NCBI RefSeq assembly: GCF_017592555.1
Contig: NZ_JAGFNS010000030.1
Coordinates: 1 to 64,000, forward strand
Origin: Actinoplanes flavus
GTDB taxonomy: Bacteria; Actinomycetota; Actinomycetes; Mycobacteriales; Micromonosporaceae
DNA length: 64,000 nucleotides
Reading direction: 5' to 3'
Below, piece after piece: positions 1-7,077 of the stretch. Numbering within the stretch: the stretch's first letter is position 1; every line of letters starts with the position of its first letter. The notes under the pieces were generated by a model. It was not told the origin of the DNA, did not search any database, and worked only from the letters and a program-made list of their open reading frames with translations. Both the position numbers and the translations under genes were made by a program.

Positions 1-1
1 C

Positions 2-97
2 CTCTGGTCGCCGTCATACTTCGCCGGATCGTGCGGCGGCGCACCACTCGCGGTCGTCCGCGAATACATCGAAAACCAGAAACGTCCAGGTGGGTGA
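2..97 (+). CDS. tnpA: IS200/IS605 family transposase TnpA, C-terminal fragment
   Basis: The reading frame starting at base 2 encodes 31 residues ending KRPGG and a TGA stop. It contains LWSPSYFAGSCGGAPL followed by a VREYIENQK helix. This matches the well-known C-terminal pattern of Y1 transposases (LWS-SYF-GS-GGAP, then a helix ending in Y-I-xx-Q). The catalytic Tyr and the HUH motif lie upstream, outside the window. The gene is cut by the window edge, so whether it is intact cannot be judged. Confidence 0.8.
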   Translation, partial: LWSPSYFAGSCGGAPLAVVREYIENQKRPGG

Positions 98-107
98 CGG
101 CGTTCCT

Positions 108-127
108 CCCGGCCGTGAACGGCCGGG
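108..127. repeat. Subterminal hairpin of the IS200/IS605 right end
   Basis: Perfect inverted repeat with 9-bp arms and a 2-base loop (CCCGGCCGT / ACGGCCGGG). Its place right after the tnpA stop fits a transposase-recognised end hairpin. It could also act as a terminator for tnpA. Confidence 0.65.
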
Positions 128-136
128 GTTCCCGCC

Positions 137-700
137 TTATGAACTGCTGAACGACTGGAACATGGTGTCGAGCATGCGCTGCGGGTCGTCGATGTCGACC
201 TCGGCCGCGAGGACGCCGATCATCTTCTTGTCGGCCAGGGACCCGTAGAAGGCTCCGAACGCGTTCGCGGCGCCGGGATAGCCTTCCAGTTCCTTCGCCA
301 GGTCCGTGGTGAGCGAGGACAGTTCGGCGGCCTCGATTTTGGAATGGCCGTTCAGCGTGCCCGGTTCACGGATGCTGATGTCGGTCTTCGCCGTTTCGCT
401 CGGCCCGGGAGTCGCCTTCTCGTTCTGGGAGAACTTCTCACCGACCAGATAGAAGACGATGCCACCACCGACGAGTACGACGAACGCGATCGCCGCCGAC
501 AACAGGGTGATCGCGACCGTTCGCGATTGTCCCTCGGACTGAGACGGGGCCGCCGGGACGCCGGAATATCCGTGGTCGAGCGGGCGGTAGCCCGGGTTTC
601 CGTAGCCGGGCTGTTCGTAGAGCGGCGCGGTGTGCTGCGGCGTCTCGTAGGGGTCGACGGGCGGGGGAAGCGGTTCACCGGGCGGCGAAGGGTAGGTCAT
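137..700 (-). CDS. Proline-rich single-pass membrane protein, probably truncated by the IS
   Basis: The 187-residue product starts at an ATG at 700 with GGAG a few bases upstream. Residues 1-60 are rich in Pro, Gly and Tyr (a cytoplasmic low-complexity tail). Residues 62-87 form one hydrophobic helix, and the rest is a polar outer domain. Similar tail-anchor-domain proteins are common in Micromonosporaceae and have no assigned function. The product ends in FQSFSSS at a TAA lying exactly at the IS boundary, with no conserved C-terminal block, so the original C-terminus is probably missing. The topology is clear from sequence; the truncation is inferred from the junction. Confidence 0.6.
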   Translation of the reverse strand: MTYPSPPGEPLPPPVDPYETPQHTAPLYEQPGYGNPGYRPLDHGYSGVPAAPSQSEGQSRTVAITLLSAAIAFVVLVGGGIVFYLVGEKFSQNEKATPGPSETAKTDISIREPGTLNGHSKIEAAELSSLTTDLAKELEGYPGAANAFGAFYGSLADKKMIGVLAAEVDIDDPQRMLDTMFQSFSSS

Positions 701-800
701 CAACGCTCCAGGACTCGAACTGTCGCCGGATGATACCGGCGGCCGGAGCCGCGGCCTCTCATGACCTGGGCGGATGTGGGTTACCGGACGACGGAGACGG

Positions 801-1829
801 TCAGGATGCCGGGCGGTTCCATTCGGGCTTGACGGACATCATCTGGGCGGTCTTGGTGGGGTCGCGGTCGATCAGGTCGTCCAGCACCTCGTCGATCCTC
901 GCCAGCAGCTCGGCGGGCAGCCGGACCCCGGCGGCGAGGGCGTTCTCGGTGACCTGCCCGGGCCGGGAGGCGCCGATGATCGCCGAGCTGACACTGCCGC
1001 GTTGCAGGGTCCAGGCGACGGCCAGCTGCGCCATCGAGAGGCCGGCCTCCTCGGCGAGCGGGCGCAGCCGCTGCACGCGTTCGAGCAGCACCGGGCCGAG
1101 CACCCGGCTGATGAACCGGGGCGCCCGCCCGCCGCTGGTGGCGCGGGAGTTCTCCGGCAGCGGCCGACCCGGCTGGTACTTGCCGGTGAGCACACCCTGG
1201 GCGAGCGGCTGGAAGACCACCTGCCCGATGCCTTCGCGTTCGCACAGCGGCAGCACCTGCGGCTCGATCACCCGCCACAGCATGTTGTACTGCGGCTGGT
1301 TGGCGACGATCCGGCTGCGCAGCCCGAGGTCGGCGGCGATTCGCAGTGCGGCCTCGATCTGCGGGGCGGTCCACTCCGAGACGCCCAGGTAGAGCACCTT
1401 GCCCTGGCGTACCAGATCGTCGAAGGCGATCAGGGACTCCTCGAGCGGGGTGCGCTCGTCGAACCGGTGCGCCTGGTAGAGGTCGACGTAGTCGGTGCCG
1501 AGCCGCCGCAGCGAGGCGTGACACGACTCCATGATGTGCTTGCGGGACAGCCCGCGATCGTTGGGGCCGTCACCGGTCGGCAGGCAGACCTTCGTGGCGA
1601 TCTCGACCGACGACCGCCGGACCGTGCGCAGCGCGTCGCCGAGAACCTGTTCGGCCGCGCCCTGGGCGTACACGTCGGCGGTGTCGAAGGTGGTGATTCC
1701 GGCGTCCAGCGCGGCCTGGATGCAGGCGAGCGCGGCATCCCGCGCCACCAGCTCGCCATGGGTCAGCCAGTTGCCGTACGTGATCTCGCTGACGTAGAGG
1801 CCACTACGACCGAGGCGACGGTGCTCCAT
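801..1829 (-). CDS. Aldo/keto reductase
   Basis: This 342-residue protein has the full AKR (beta/alpha)8 pattern. The catalytic tetrad is visible as D49 and Y54 (FDTADVY), K80 (ATK) and H121 (YQAHRFD). Late motifs such as GVSEW, PQYNML and the C-terminal SSAIIGAS, which binds the NADPH adenosine phosphate, are also present. Length and motifs fit the Kv-beta-like AKR group that reduces aldehydes and ketones with NADPH. It lies 89 bases after the terminator of the upstream CAP gene and is probably monocistronic. The natural substrate cannot be told from sequence. Confidence 0.88.
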   Translation of the reverse strand: MEHRRLGRSGLYVSEITYGNWLTHGELVARDAALACIQAALDAGITTFDTADVYAQGAAEQVLGDALRTVRRSSVEIATKVCLPTGDGPNDRGLSRKHIMESCHASLRRLGTDYVDLYQAHRFDERTPLEESLIAFDDLVRQGKVLYLGVSEWTAPQIEAALRIAADLGLRSRIVANQPQYNMLWRVIEPQVLPLCEREGIGQVVFQPLAQGVLTGKYQPGRPLPENSRATSGGRAPRFISRVLGPVLLERVQRLRPLAEEAGLSMAQLAVAWTLQRGSVSSAIIGASRPGQVTENALAAGVRLPAELLARIDEVLDDLIDRDPTKTAQMMSVKPEWNRPAS

Positions 1830-1874
1830 AGTGGATCACCCTACCGAACGGGTCCGCCGGGGCACTGAAGCGAG

Positions 1875-1905
1875 ATGCCCCAGCCGCGCGGGGCGGCTGG
1901 GGCAT
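1875..1905 (-). terminator. Strong terminator hairpin after the CAP-domain gene
   Basis: Perfect 13-bp stem (1875-1887 with 1893-1905) and a 5-base loop, lying 14 bases beyond the stop codon of the minus-strand CAP gene. There is no long T tract, as is common for actinomycete terminators. Confidence 0.8.
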
Positions 1906-1918
1906 CAGGCGTCGAGCG

Positions 1919-2671
1919 TCAGTAACCGAAGTCCTGGGTGTAGTACGGGGTGCCGTCGGCCTTGAAGACCACGCCGACACCGACGGTCTTGGACTTGCAG
2001 TTGACGATGTTGGCGCGGTGGCCGGAGCTGTTCATCCAGCCGTTGACCACCTCGGCGGCGGTGCGGTAGCCGTAGGCGATGTTCTCGGCCGACGGCTGGG
2101 TGTAGCCGGCCGCCTTGGCGCGGTCGACGAAGCTGGACCCGCCGCTGCCGGTGTGCGAGAACGTGCCGGTCTGGGCCATCCAGGCGCTGTGGTCACGGGC
2201 GGCCTTGGTGAGCTGCGCGTTGACGGTCAGGGCGGAGCAGCCGTTCTTGCCACGCTCGACGTTGATCAGACGGTTGATCTCGTCCTGCAGGGCCTGCTCG
2301 TTCGACTTCGCCGGCGTGGTGTTGCCCGGGGCGGGCGTCGTCGGCGCGGGCTGGCTCGGGGCCGGGCGGCTCGGGGCGGGCGTGGTCGGAGCCGGCTGCG
2401 ACGGGCGCTGGAAACGGTCGGGGTTCCAGGAGCCGTAACGGCCGGAGTCGTAGTTGCCGGAGCCGTACCGGCCCGAGTCGTAGTTCCCGGAGCCGTACCG
2501 GCCCGAGTCGTAGTTGCCGTACCAGGAGCCGTACTGCTCGTAGCCGGGCTGGGTCGGGCCGGGCTTCGCCGCAGCAGCCTCGGCCGGGTTCGCGATCATC
2601 GTGGTTGCGCCGACGGCGGCGACCGGGGCGAGGAGGGCGGTCACAGCGAAGCGGCGAAGAAGCTGGCGCAA
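1919..2671 (-). CDS. Secreted CAP/SCP-domain protein with GNYDSGRYGS repeats
   Basis: The 250-residue product starts at TTG (2671) with AAAGGG about 10 bases upstream. Residues 1-33 are a signal peptide (RRF followed by a hydrophobic stretch ending AEAAA). Three perfect 10-residue Gly/Tyr/Ser repeats follow, then a Pro/Ala/Thr linker, then a CAP domain from about residue 125. The CAP signatures AARDHSAWMA, SAENIA and GWMNSSGHRANI are present. CAP proteins of actinobacteria are secreted and mostly uncharacterised; the YkwD branch is linked to cell wall or sporulation. The TTG start and the single CRP-like site in the divergent spacer suggest moderate, regulated expression. Confidence 0.85.
   Translation of the reverse strand: MRQLLRRFAVTALLAPVAAVGATTMIANPAEAAAAKPGPTQPGYEQYGSWYGNYDSGRYGSGNYDSGRYGSGNYDSGRYGSWNPDRFQRPSQPAPTTPAPSRPAPSQPAPTTPAPGNTTPAKSNEQALQDEINRLINVERGKNGCSALTVNAQLTKAARDHSAWMAQTGTFSHTGSGGSSFVDRAKAAGYTQPSAENIAYGYRTAAEVVNGWMNSSGHRANIVNCKSKTVGVGVVFKADGTPYYTQDFGY
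2430..2519 (-). repeat. Three tandem 30-bp repeats inside the CAP gene
   Basis: Units at 2430-2459, 2460-2489 and 2490-2519 differ at only a few bases, and each encodes GNYDSGRYGS. The copy number could vary between strains by slippage or recombination without breaking the reading frame. Confidence 0.85.
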
Positions 2672-3319
2672 GAGCAGACCCTTTCGGAAATGTGCTGCCC
2701 GCTGTTTGCGGGCTCGCCATTCACTTCGACGGGGCGCCGGACGCGACGATCACAGAATCGGTGTTTGCCGGTTTCCGAATGGTTGCCGCGATCGGACCTC
2801 GCCCGGCGTCGTCTGCGAGCGCTTCCGGCGTACGAAATCGATCGTGAAAAGCGGGAGTCACGGAGACCCGGACGTGCCCGCCGCCGCGACCGCAACCGGC
2901 CGGAGGGATCTTGACGCGAAGGCCGAGGAGGCGGGTGCGGTGAGCGCCCGGGCGTTGGCGACCCGACCCGCGGGTGACGGCATTCGGCCACCCGGCCATG
3001 CCCGGTGAGCCGGTTCGGCGGCCTCACCTCGGCGGAGCGGATGACCGCCGGCGAGGCGGCCGGAAGGACGATCCGGATTTATCGTGATCAGTTTCACACA
3101 AGATCATCACCGGGGTGTCACCACCCGTCGACGCAGCGTGTCGGAAAACTTCGCACCCGTTCTGCAACCGGGACGCCGCTCGCCGGGGTGATCGACGTCC
3201 GCCGATGCCGTGGCGGATTGACGGGCCCGGGACCTGGGATATCAAGGAGGGGCGGCGGGCACCTGCTCGCCGGTCGTGTCAGCACGGACCACGCCGAGCC
3301 CTGCCCCGGTCCGGCGACA
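2672..3319. other. Long divergent spacer without a gene
   Basis: About 650 bases between the CAP gene and the riboswitch show no open frame with actinomycete codon usage. The part around 3075-3115 is AT-rich for this genome and carries a CRP-like palindrome. The rest shows nothing I can assign. Confidence 0.5.
3083..3098. promoter_or_regulatory. CRP/GlxR-type operator candidate
   Basis: The sequence CGTGATCAGTTTCACA matches the CRP consensus TGTGA-N6-TCACA at all but the first base. It lies in the AT-rich part of the spacer between the CAP and NlpC/P60 genes. CRP control of cell wall hydrolase genes that also carry a ydaO riboswitch is known for mycobacterial rpfA, so the context is fitting. 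This is a motif match only. Confidence 0.45.
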
Positions 3320-3472
3320 CGAGCCACTTGGCGAGTCATGAGGCAATCGGGGGCAGGGACGGGGGACCCACATATCGATCCAGCGCCGCCAGGTGATGGA
3401 TCTCGGGGTGAAGCCGCCATCCGCGGCCGGGCATCCTTCCCGCCCGAACCCGACAGCTAACCTCGCAGGCGT
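3320..3472 (+). ncRNA. c-di-AMP riboswitch (ydaO/yuaA type)
   Basis: The leader of the NlpC/P60 gene contains the hallmark ydaO core in order: CAGGGACGGGGGACCCA at 3354-3370, TCGGGGTGAAGCC at 3402-3414, and CGCCCGAACCCGACAGCTAA at 3441-3460 followed by CCTCGCAGGCG. These are the most conserved blocks of this class. Actinobacterial members sit before secreted peptidoglycan hydrolases, where bound c-di-AMP switches expression off. The 3' boundary is clear; the 5' boundary (P1 strand) is approximate. No obvious expression-platform terminator is seen before the ribosome binding site at 3476. Confidence 0.9.
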
Positions 3473-3492
3473 GCCGGAGGGATTCCTTCACC

Positions 3493-4068
3493 GTGCACGT
3501 ACGCACTTCGAGCCAGCGCATCCGTACCCTGAGCGCCGGCACCATCGCCCTGTCCGTGGGTCTCGGTCTTCTCACCGGAGCCCTCGCCACACCGCGGGCC
3601 GTCTCCGCCGCCCCACAGGCGCCGAGCGTCGCCGCCGTCCGGACGAACGTGACGGTCACCCGTACCGTCACCGTCGAGGCCGCGACCGGCACCCGGGTGG
3701 TGACCGCGGCGCAGGCGATCGGCACGCGGGTCGTGACCGAGGCGGCCCGGCACAAGGGCAAGCGCTACCTGTTCGGCGCCGTCGGCCCGAATCGTTTCGA
3801 CTGCTCGGGCTTCACGCTCTACGTCTACAAGAAGACGGCCGGCAAGAAGCTGCCGCACAAGGCGAACCTGCAGCAGAAGTACGGCAAGGCGGTCAGCAAG
3901 GCCAACGCCCGTCCCGGTGACCTCATCATCATCCGCAGGGGCTCGTACGGCATCCACGCCGGCATCTACGCGGGCGACGGCAAGATGTGGTCGGCGCCGC
4001 GGACCGGTAAGACGGTGAGCAAGCAGAAGATCTGGAGTTCGAACTACGTCGTCAGGCGCCTGGCCTGA
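3493..4068 (+). CDS. Secreted NlpC/P60 peptidoglycan endopeptidase
   Basis: This 191-residue protein starts at GTG with GGAGGG at 3476-3481. Residues 1-40 form a signal peptide ending AVSAA. A Val/Thr-rich linker follows and then an NlpC/P60 domain. The nucleophile is C104 in NRFDCSGFTLYVYKK and the base is H155 in GIHAGIYAG. NlpC/P60 enzymes cut the D-Glu to diamino-acid bond in peptidoglycan stem peptides outside the cell. Expression is most likely limited by c-di-AMP through the upstream riboswitch, linking wall remodelling to that second messenger. The family's usual third polar residue is less obvious after H155. Confidence 0.9.
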   Translation: MHVRTSSQRIRTLSAGTIALSVGLGLLTGALATPRAVSAAPQAPSVAAVRTNVTVTRTVTVEAATGTRVVTAAQAIGTRVVTEAARHKGKRYLFGAVGPNRFDCSGFTLYVYKKTAGKKLPHKANLQQKYGKAVSKANARPGDLIIIRRGSYGIHAGIYAGDGKMWSAPRTGKTVSKQKIWSSNYVVRRLA

Positions 4069-4071
4069 CAG

Positions 4072-4115
4072 CGGCGGCGCTGTCCCGCACCGGTCGGGGG
4101 GGGGGAGCGCCGCCG
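4072..4115. terminator. Bidirectional terminator between nlpC and copZ, with a G10 run in the loop
   Basis: Perfect 10-bp arms (4072-4081 and 4106-4115) lie between two convergent genes, which fits a shared terminator. The loop contains ten consecutive G (4096-4105), suspiciously pure and like other damaged blocks in this window. Confidence 0.7.
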
Positions 4116-4119
4116 TCGT

Positions 4120-4332
4120 TCACGGCTGGCTCGCCAGTTCGTAACCGGCCTCGTCGACGGCCGCGGCCACCGCGGTGTCGTCGACGGGCCGGTCGCTGGT
4201 GACGGTGACCGCGCCAGAGGTCAGGTCGACCTGGACGTCGGTGACGCCGGGGATCCGGCCGACCTCCCCGGTCACCGAGTTGACGCAGTGTGAGCAGGTC
4301 ATGCCGGTCACGGTGTAGGTCTTGACAGCCAT
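4120..4332 (-). CDS. copZ: CopZ-like heavy-metal-associated (HMA) copper chaperone
   Basis: The 70-residue product starts at ATG 4332, which has AAGGAG 7 bases upstream and so is preferred over an upstream in-frame start. The fold is a single HMA ferredoxin-like domain with the copper-binding motif MTCSHC (C13 and C16) and the typical GVTDVQVDLTSGAVTV strand pair. Such chaperones bind Cu(I) and hand it to CopA ATPases or to the CsoR sensor. No CopA or CsoR gene is next to it, so it would be a stand-alone member of the copper regulon. A CsoR-like operator overlaps its promoter region. Confidence 0.9.
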   Translation of the reverse strand: MAVKTYTVTGMTCSHCVNSVTGEVGRIPGVTDVQVDLTSGAVTVTSDRPVDDTAVAAAVDEAGYELASQP

Positions 4333-4370
4333 CACGTTCTCCTTGTCGTCCACGAAGGCAACAGTACCCG

Positions 4371-4386
4371 TACCCCCCTAGGGTAT
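4371..4386. promoter_or_regulatory. CsoR-type copper operator candidate before copZ
   Basis: TACCCCCCTAGGGTAT has the layout of known CsoR operators: TACCC and GGGTA half-sites around a C/G-rich centre. It starts 38 bases before the copZ start. It would repress copZ until Cu(I) binds the repressor. Confidence 0.65.
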
Positions 4387-4406
4387 TGCGGCCCGGCTGT
4401 CCGGGC

Positions 4407-4438
4407 TTGCCTTTGACGCGCGGGTCAGGGTCTACCGT
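4407..4438 (+). promoter_or_regulatory. MerR-type promoter candidate for the quinone oxidoreductase gene
   Basis: Possible -35 TTGCCT (4407) and -10 TACCGT (4433) are 20 bases apart, an overlong spacing typical of MerR-activated promoters. The spacer holds the dyad TGACGCGCGGGTCA. A MerR gene follows in the same operon, so self-linked control is plausible. A second inverted repeat, GGACTCC/GGAGTCC, flanks 4441-4464 just before the start codon. Confidence 0.4.
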
Positions 4439-4466
4439 CCGGACTCCAGCAGTCGAAGGAGTCCGG

Positions 4467-5462
4467 ATGATGTCGTACGAGGTGAAAGTCGCCACCCTCC
4501 CCCGAGGCCTGCCGCAGCCGGCCGACCTGACCGTCGTCCCGGCGCCGGTGCCGAGCGCCGCAGCGGGCGAGGTGCTGGTGCGCAACCGGTTCTTCACGGT
4601 CTTCGCCGCGCTGCGCACGCTGCTCGGCGGCGTCCAGGGCGCGCCGATGCCGCCGTTGCGGGTCGGCGACACGCTGTTCGGCCCCGCGGTCGGTGCGGTC
4701 GTGACGGCGCCCGCGGACAGCGGCCTGCGCCCCGGTGACCTGGTCCAGCACATGCTCGGCTGGCGCACGTACGCGGTGCTGCCACCCGGCCGGTGGCGCC
4801 CGGCCGGTGCCGAGCTGCCGGATCCGGTCGCCCATCTCGCCCAGGGGACGACCGCGTACGGGGCGCTGACCCGGGCCGCGGCGGTCCGGCCCGGTGACAC
4901 GGTGTTCGTCTCGGGTGGCGCCGGGTCGGTCGGCTCGATGGCCGGGCAGATCGCGCGGCTGCTGGGCGCGGCACGGGTGATCGGCAGCACCGGATCGGCG
5001 TGGAAGGCCGCTCGGATGCCGGGCTACGACGCGGTCGTGGTGCGCGGCGAGACCCCGATCGCCGACCAGCTGGCGAAGGCGGCGCCCGGCGGCATCGACG
5101 TGGTCTTCGACAACGTCGGTGGCGCGGATCTGCGGGCTGCGCTCGATCTGGCCAATCCGGGGGCGCGGGTGGCGCTGGTCGGGGCGTTGTCCGGGCAACT
5201 GGATCCGGCCGGCAACGGCGGCGAGGCCCCGGTGGAGATCGACACCTACCGGCTGATCCTCCGGCAGGTGTCGATGACCGGTTACAGTGCGCATGGCGAC
5301 GACCGGATTCACGCCGAGTGGATCAGCCGGTTCGCCGGGTGGCTGCGCGACGGTGTCATCACGTTCCCGTACCACCGGGTCGACGGCATCGAGGCGGCCC
5401 CGCAGGCGCTGCACGACGTGCTGACCGGGCGTCACCTCGGCACCATGGTGGTGGCCGTCTGA
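4467..5462 (+). CDS. Zinc-independent NADP-dependent oxidoreductase (MDR family, quinone/alkenal reductase-like)
   Basis: The 331-residue product starts at ATG 4467 with AAGGAG 5 bases before it. It has the medium-chain reductase layout. An N-terminal GroES-like domain carries PADLTVVPAPVPSAAAGEVLVRN without the structural or catalytic zinc ligands. A Rossmann domain carries VFVSGGAGSVGSMAGQIA, and a C-terminal part holds YSAHGD and HLGTMVV. The pattern is closest to leukotriene B4 12-hydroxydehydrogenase/CurA-type enzymes that reduce alpha,beta-unsaturated carbonyls with NADPH. A MerR regulator follows after 21 bases, so it is probably induced by reactive carbonyls or quinones. Substrate is inferred. 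Confidence 0.8.
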   Translation: MMSYEVKVATLPRGLPQPADLTVVPAPVPSAAAGEVLVRNRFFTVFAALRTLLGGVQGAPMPPLRVGDTLFGPAVGAVVTAPADSGLRPGDLVQHMLGWRTYAVLPPGRWRPAGAELPDPVAHLAQGTTAYGALTRAAAVRPGDTVFVSGGAGSVGSMAGQIARLLGAARVIGSTGSAWKAARMPGYDAVVVRGETPIADQLAKAAPGGIDVVFDNVGGADLRAALDLANPGARVALVGALSGQLDPAGNGGEAPVEIDTYRLILRQVSMTGYSAHGDDRIHAEWISRFAGWLRDGVITFPYHRVDGIEAAPQALHDVLTGRHLGTMVVAV

Positions 5463-5483
5463 CGCCTGCCGGCAGGAGGTTCC

Positions 5484-5867
5484 ATGCGCATCGGCGACGC
5501 CGCGGCGGCGGCCGGCACCACACCCCGGGCGCTGCGGTTCTACGAGGCCAACGGCCTGCTGCCACCGCCGCGGCGCAGCGGCACCGGCCAGCGGGTCTAC
5601 GGGGCGCGCGACGTCGCACGGCTGCGGGTGATCCGCCGGTTGCTGTCGCTGGGTCTGACCGTCGCCGATCTGCGCGATTGCGCCGACCGCCTGGATCTGG
5701 TCGAGAGCGAAGACCTTCCGGGGTACGGGGAGCCCGGCGCCTGCGCGAACCCCGGCGGTGTCGCCGCGCGCCGGGTGGCGACCATGAACGCCGAGATCGA
5801 CCGTCTCACCGAGCTCCGTGATCGGTTGGCGGCCCATCTGGCCGGCCCTGGTCGCGGCGGCGGATGA
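5484..5867 (+). CDS. MerR-family transcriptional regulator
   Basis: A 127-residue protein with a clear ribosome binding site (GGAGG at 5475). Residues 1-70 are the MerR winged helix-turn-helix (MRIGDAAAAAGTTPRALRFY, then the RVYGARDVARLRVIRRL wing). A C-terminal coiled coil (NAEIDRLTELRDRLAAHL) follows. There is one cysteine, in the GACANP loop, so no obvious metal site. The arrangement, downstream of an oxidoreductase with a long-spacer promoter, suggests it activates that operon in response to an organic or redox signal. Its 3' end overlaps the convergent ECF sigma gene by 62 bases. Confidence 0.85.
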   Translation: MRIGDAAAAAGTTPRALRFYEANGLLPPPRRSGTGQRVYGARDVARLRVIRRLLSLGLTVADLRDCADRLDLVESEDLPGYGEPGACANPGGVAARRVATMNAEIDRLTELRDRLAAHLAGPGRGGG

Positions 5868-7077
5868 GGTAGGCCCGCTCGGCGGCGTTGCCGGTGAGGG
5901 CGACGGCCCGGTCGTAGGCGGCCGCCGCGGCCCGGTCGCCGAGGCGCCGCAGCAGCTCGGCGCGGGCGGCGTGGAAGGCGTGGTAGCCGTCGAGGACACC
6001 GGCGAGCCGGTCGATCTCGGCGAGCCCGGCGGCCGGGCCGTCGACCTCGGCGACCGCGACCGCCCGGTTCAGCCGCACGATCGGTGACGGGTCGAGCCGC
6101 AGCATCCGGTCGTACAGGGCGACGATCGTCGTCCAGCGGGTGTCCCGGGCCGACCGGGCCTCGGTGTGCACGGCGTTGATCGCGGCCAGGAGCTGGTAGC
6201 GCCCGGCCGGTGGGCCGCCGGCCGCCACCGCCGCGATCCGCTCCCGGACCAGCGCGGCGCCCTCGGCGATGAGGTGGCGGTCCCAGAGGCCGCGGTCCTG
6301 GTCGGCGAGGGTCACCAGTTCCCCGGTCGCGGACACCCGGGCCGGGCGCCGGGCATCGGTGAACAGCATCAGGGCGAGCAGCCCGGTCACCTCGCCGTCG
6401 CCGGGCAGCAGGTCGCGCAGCAGCCGGCCGAGGCGGATCGCCTCGTCGGTGAGGTCGGCGCGGACCGGGTCGTCGCCCTCACCGGCGAGATAGCCCTCGT
6501 TGAAGACGAGGTAGACGACCGCGAGCACGCCGGCGAGCCGCTCGCGGATGTCGCCGGCCGACGGCACCCGGTAGGGGATGCCGGCCGCCCTGATCTTCGT
6601 CTTGGCGCGGGTGATCCGTTGCGCCATCGTGGTCTCGCGGACCAGGAAGGCGCGGGCGATCTCGGCGACAGTGAGGCCGCCGAGCAGGCGCAGGGTGAGC
6701 GCCACCCGGGCGTCCATGGCGAGCGCCGGGTGGCAGCAGGTGAAGACGAGCCGGAGCCGGTCGTCCTCGACGGGGCCGGTGGGTTCGGGTGCGCTGTCGT
6801 CGTACACGATGAGGGCCGCCTGGTGTCGGGCGTCGCGCTGGGCCTCGCGCCGCAGCCAGTCGATCGCCTTGCGGGACGCGGTGGTGGCGAGCCACCCGCC
6901 GGGATTCGGCGGTACGCCGTCGCGGGGGCCCCCCCGGGCGGCGGCCGCGCCCCCCACCGCCGCCCCCCCCCCCGCGGGGTGGGGATCACCGAAACGGCGG
7001 GCGAGGCCGGCGACCAGCCGCGCCCACTCCTGACGGTGGGCGCGGACGATCGCCTGCTCGGTGGCGCCGGCGCTCAC
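5806..7077 (-). CDS. ECF sigma factor with C-terminal DUF6596/TPR-like extension (YciI-linked type)
   Basis: The 423-residue product starts at GTG 7077, overlapping the YciI stop codon as GTGA. Near the N-terminus is the sigma-2 start (RAHRQEWARLVAGLARRFGD), then PRDGVPPNPGGWL and a DNA-binding region 4 (LTVAEIARAFLVRETTMAQR). The long C-terminal helical domain contains FNEGYL and INAVHTEA. This gene pair (YciI protein plus such a sigma factor) is very common in actinobacteria. In the sigma-2 segment the conserved acidic and aromatic residues are replaced by Gly, Ala and Pro, at constant length, within a G/C-run block (6926-6974). That is probably a sequencing fault, so the true protein is likely normal. 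Confidence 0.85.
   Translation of the reverse strand: MSAGATEQAIVRAHRQEWARLVAGLARRFGDPHPAGGGAAVGGAAAARGGPRDGVPPNPGGWLATTASRKAIDWLRREAQRDARHQAALIVYDDSAPEPTGPVEDDRLRLVFTCCHPALAMDARVALTLRLLGGLTVAEIARAFLVRETTMAQRITRAKTKIRAAGIPYRVPSAGDIRERLAGVLAVVYLVFNEGYLAGEGDDPVRADLTDEAIRLGRLLRDLLPGDGEVTGLLALMLFTDARRPARVSATGELVTLADQDRGLWDRHLIAEGAALVRERIAAVAAGGPPAGRYQLLAAINAVHTEARSARDTRWTTIVALYDRMLRLDPSPIVRLNRAVAVAEVDGPAAGLAEIDRLAGVLDGYHAFHAARAELLRRLGDRAAAAAYDRAVALTGNAAERAYLIRRRDQGRPDGPPTDHGAR
6926..6974. other. Suspect G/C-run block inside the sigma factor gene
   Basis: Here nearly every A or T expected from family conservation reads as G or C, giving runs of seven or more C. Frame and length are preserved, so this looks like substitution-type base-call error rather than an insertion. 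Confidence 0.65.

Larger units (their letters stand above)
1..136 (+). mobile_element. Right end of an IS200/IS605-family element (partial)
   Basis: This stretch holds the end of a tyrosine-HUH transposase gene followed within 11 bases by a perfect 9-bp hairpin (arms 108-116 and 119-127). A subterminal imperfect hairpin just after tnpA is the standard architecture of IS200/IS605 ends, which TnpA recognises as single-stranded structures. The element therefore enters the window from the left and ends near position 136, where it meets the stop codon of the next gene. The exact terminus cannot be fixed without the left end or an empty site. Confidence 0.75.

Noticed and set aside
2430..2519. Repeats as a possible CRISPR array
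   Set aside because: Units are contiguous without spacers and lie in frame in a protein gene.
3024..3420. Short open frames in the CAP/NlpC spacer
   Set aside because: They overlap the riboswitch or lack third-position bias and ribosome binding sites.
4096..4105. G10 run as a phase-variation tract
   Set aside because: It is in a hairpin loop outside coding and promoter sequence and resembles other suspect G/C runs.
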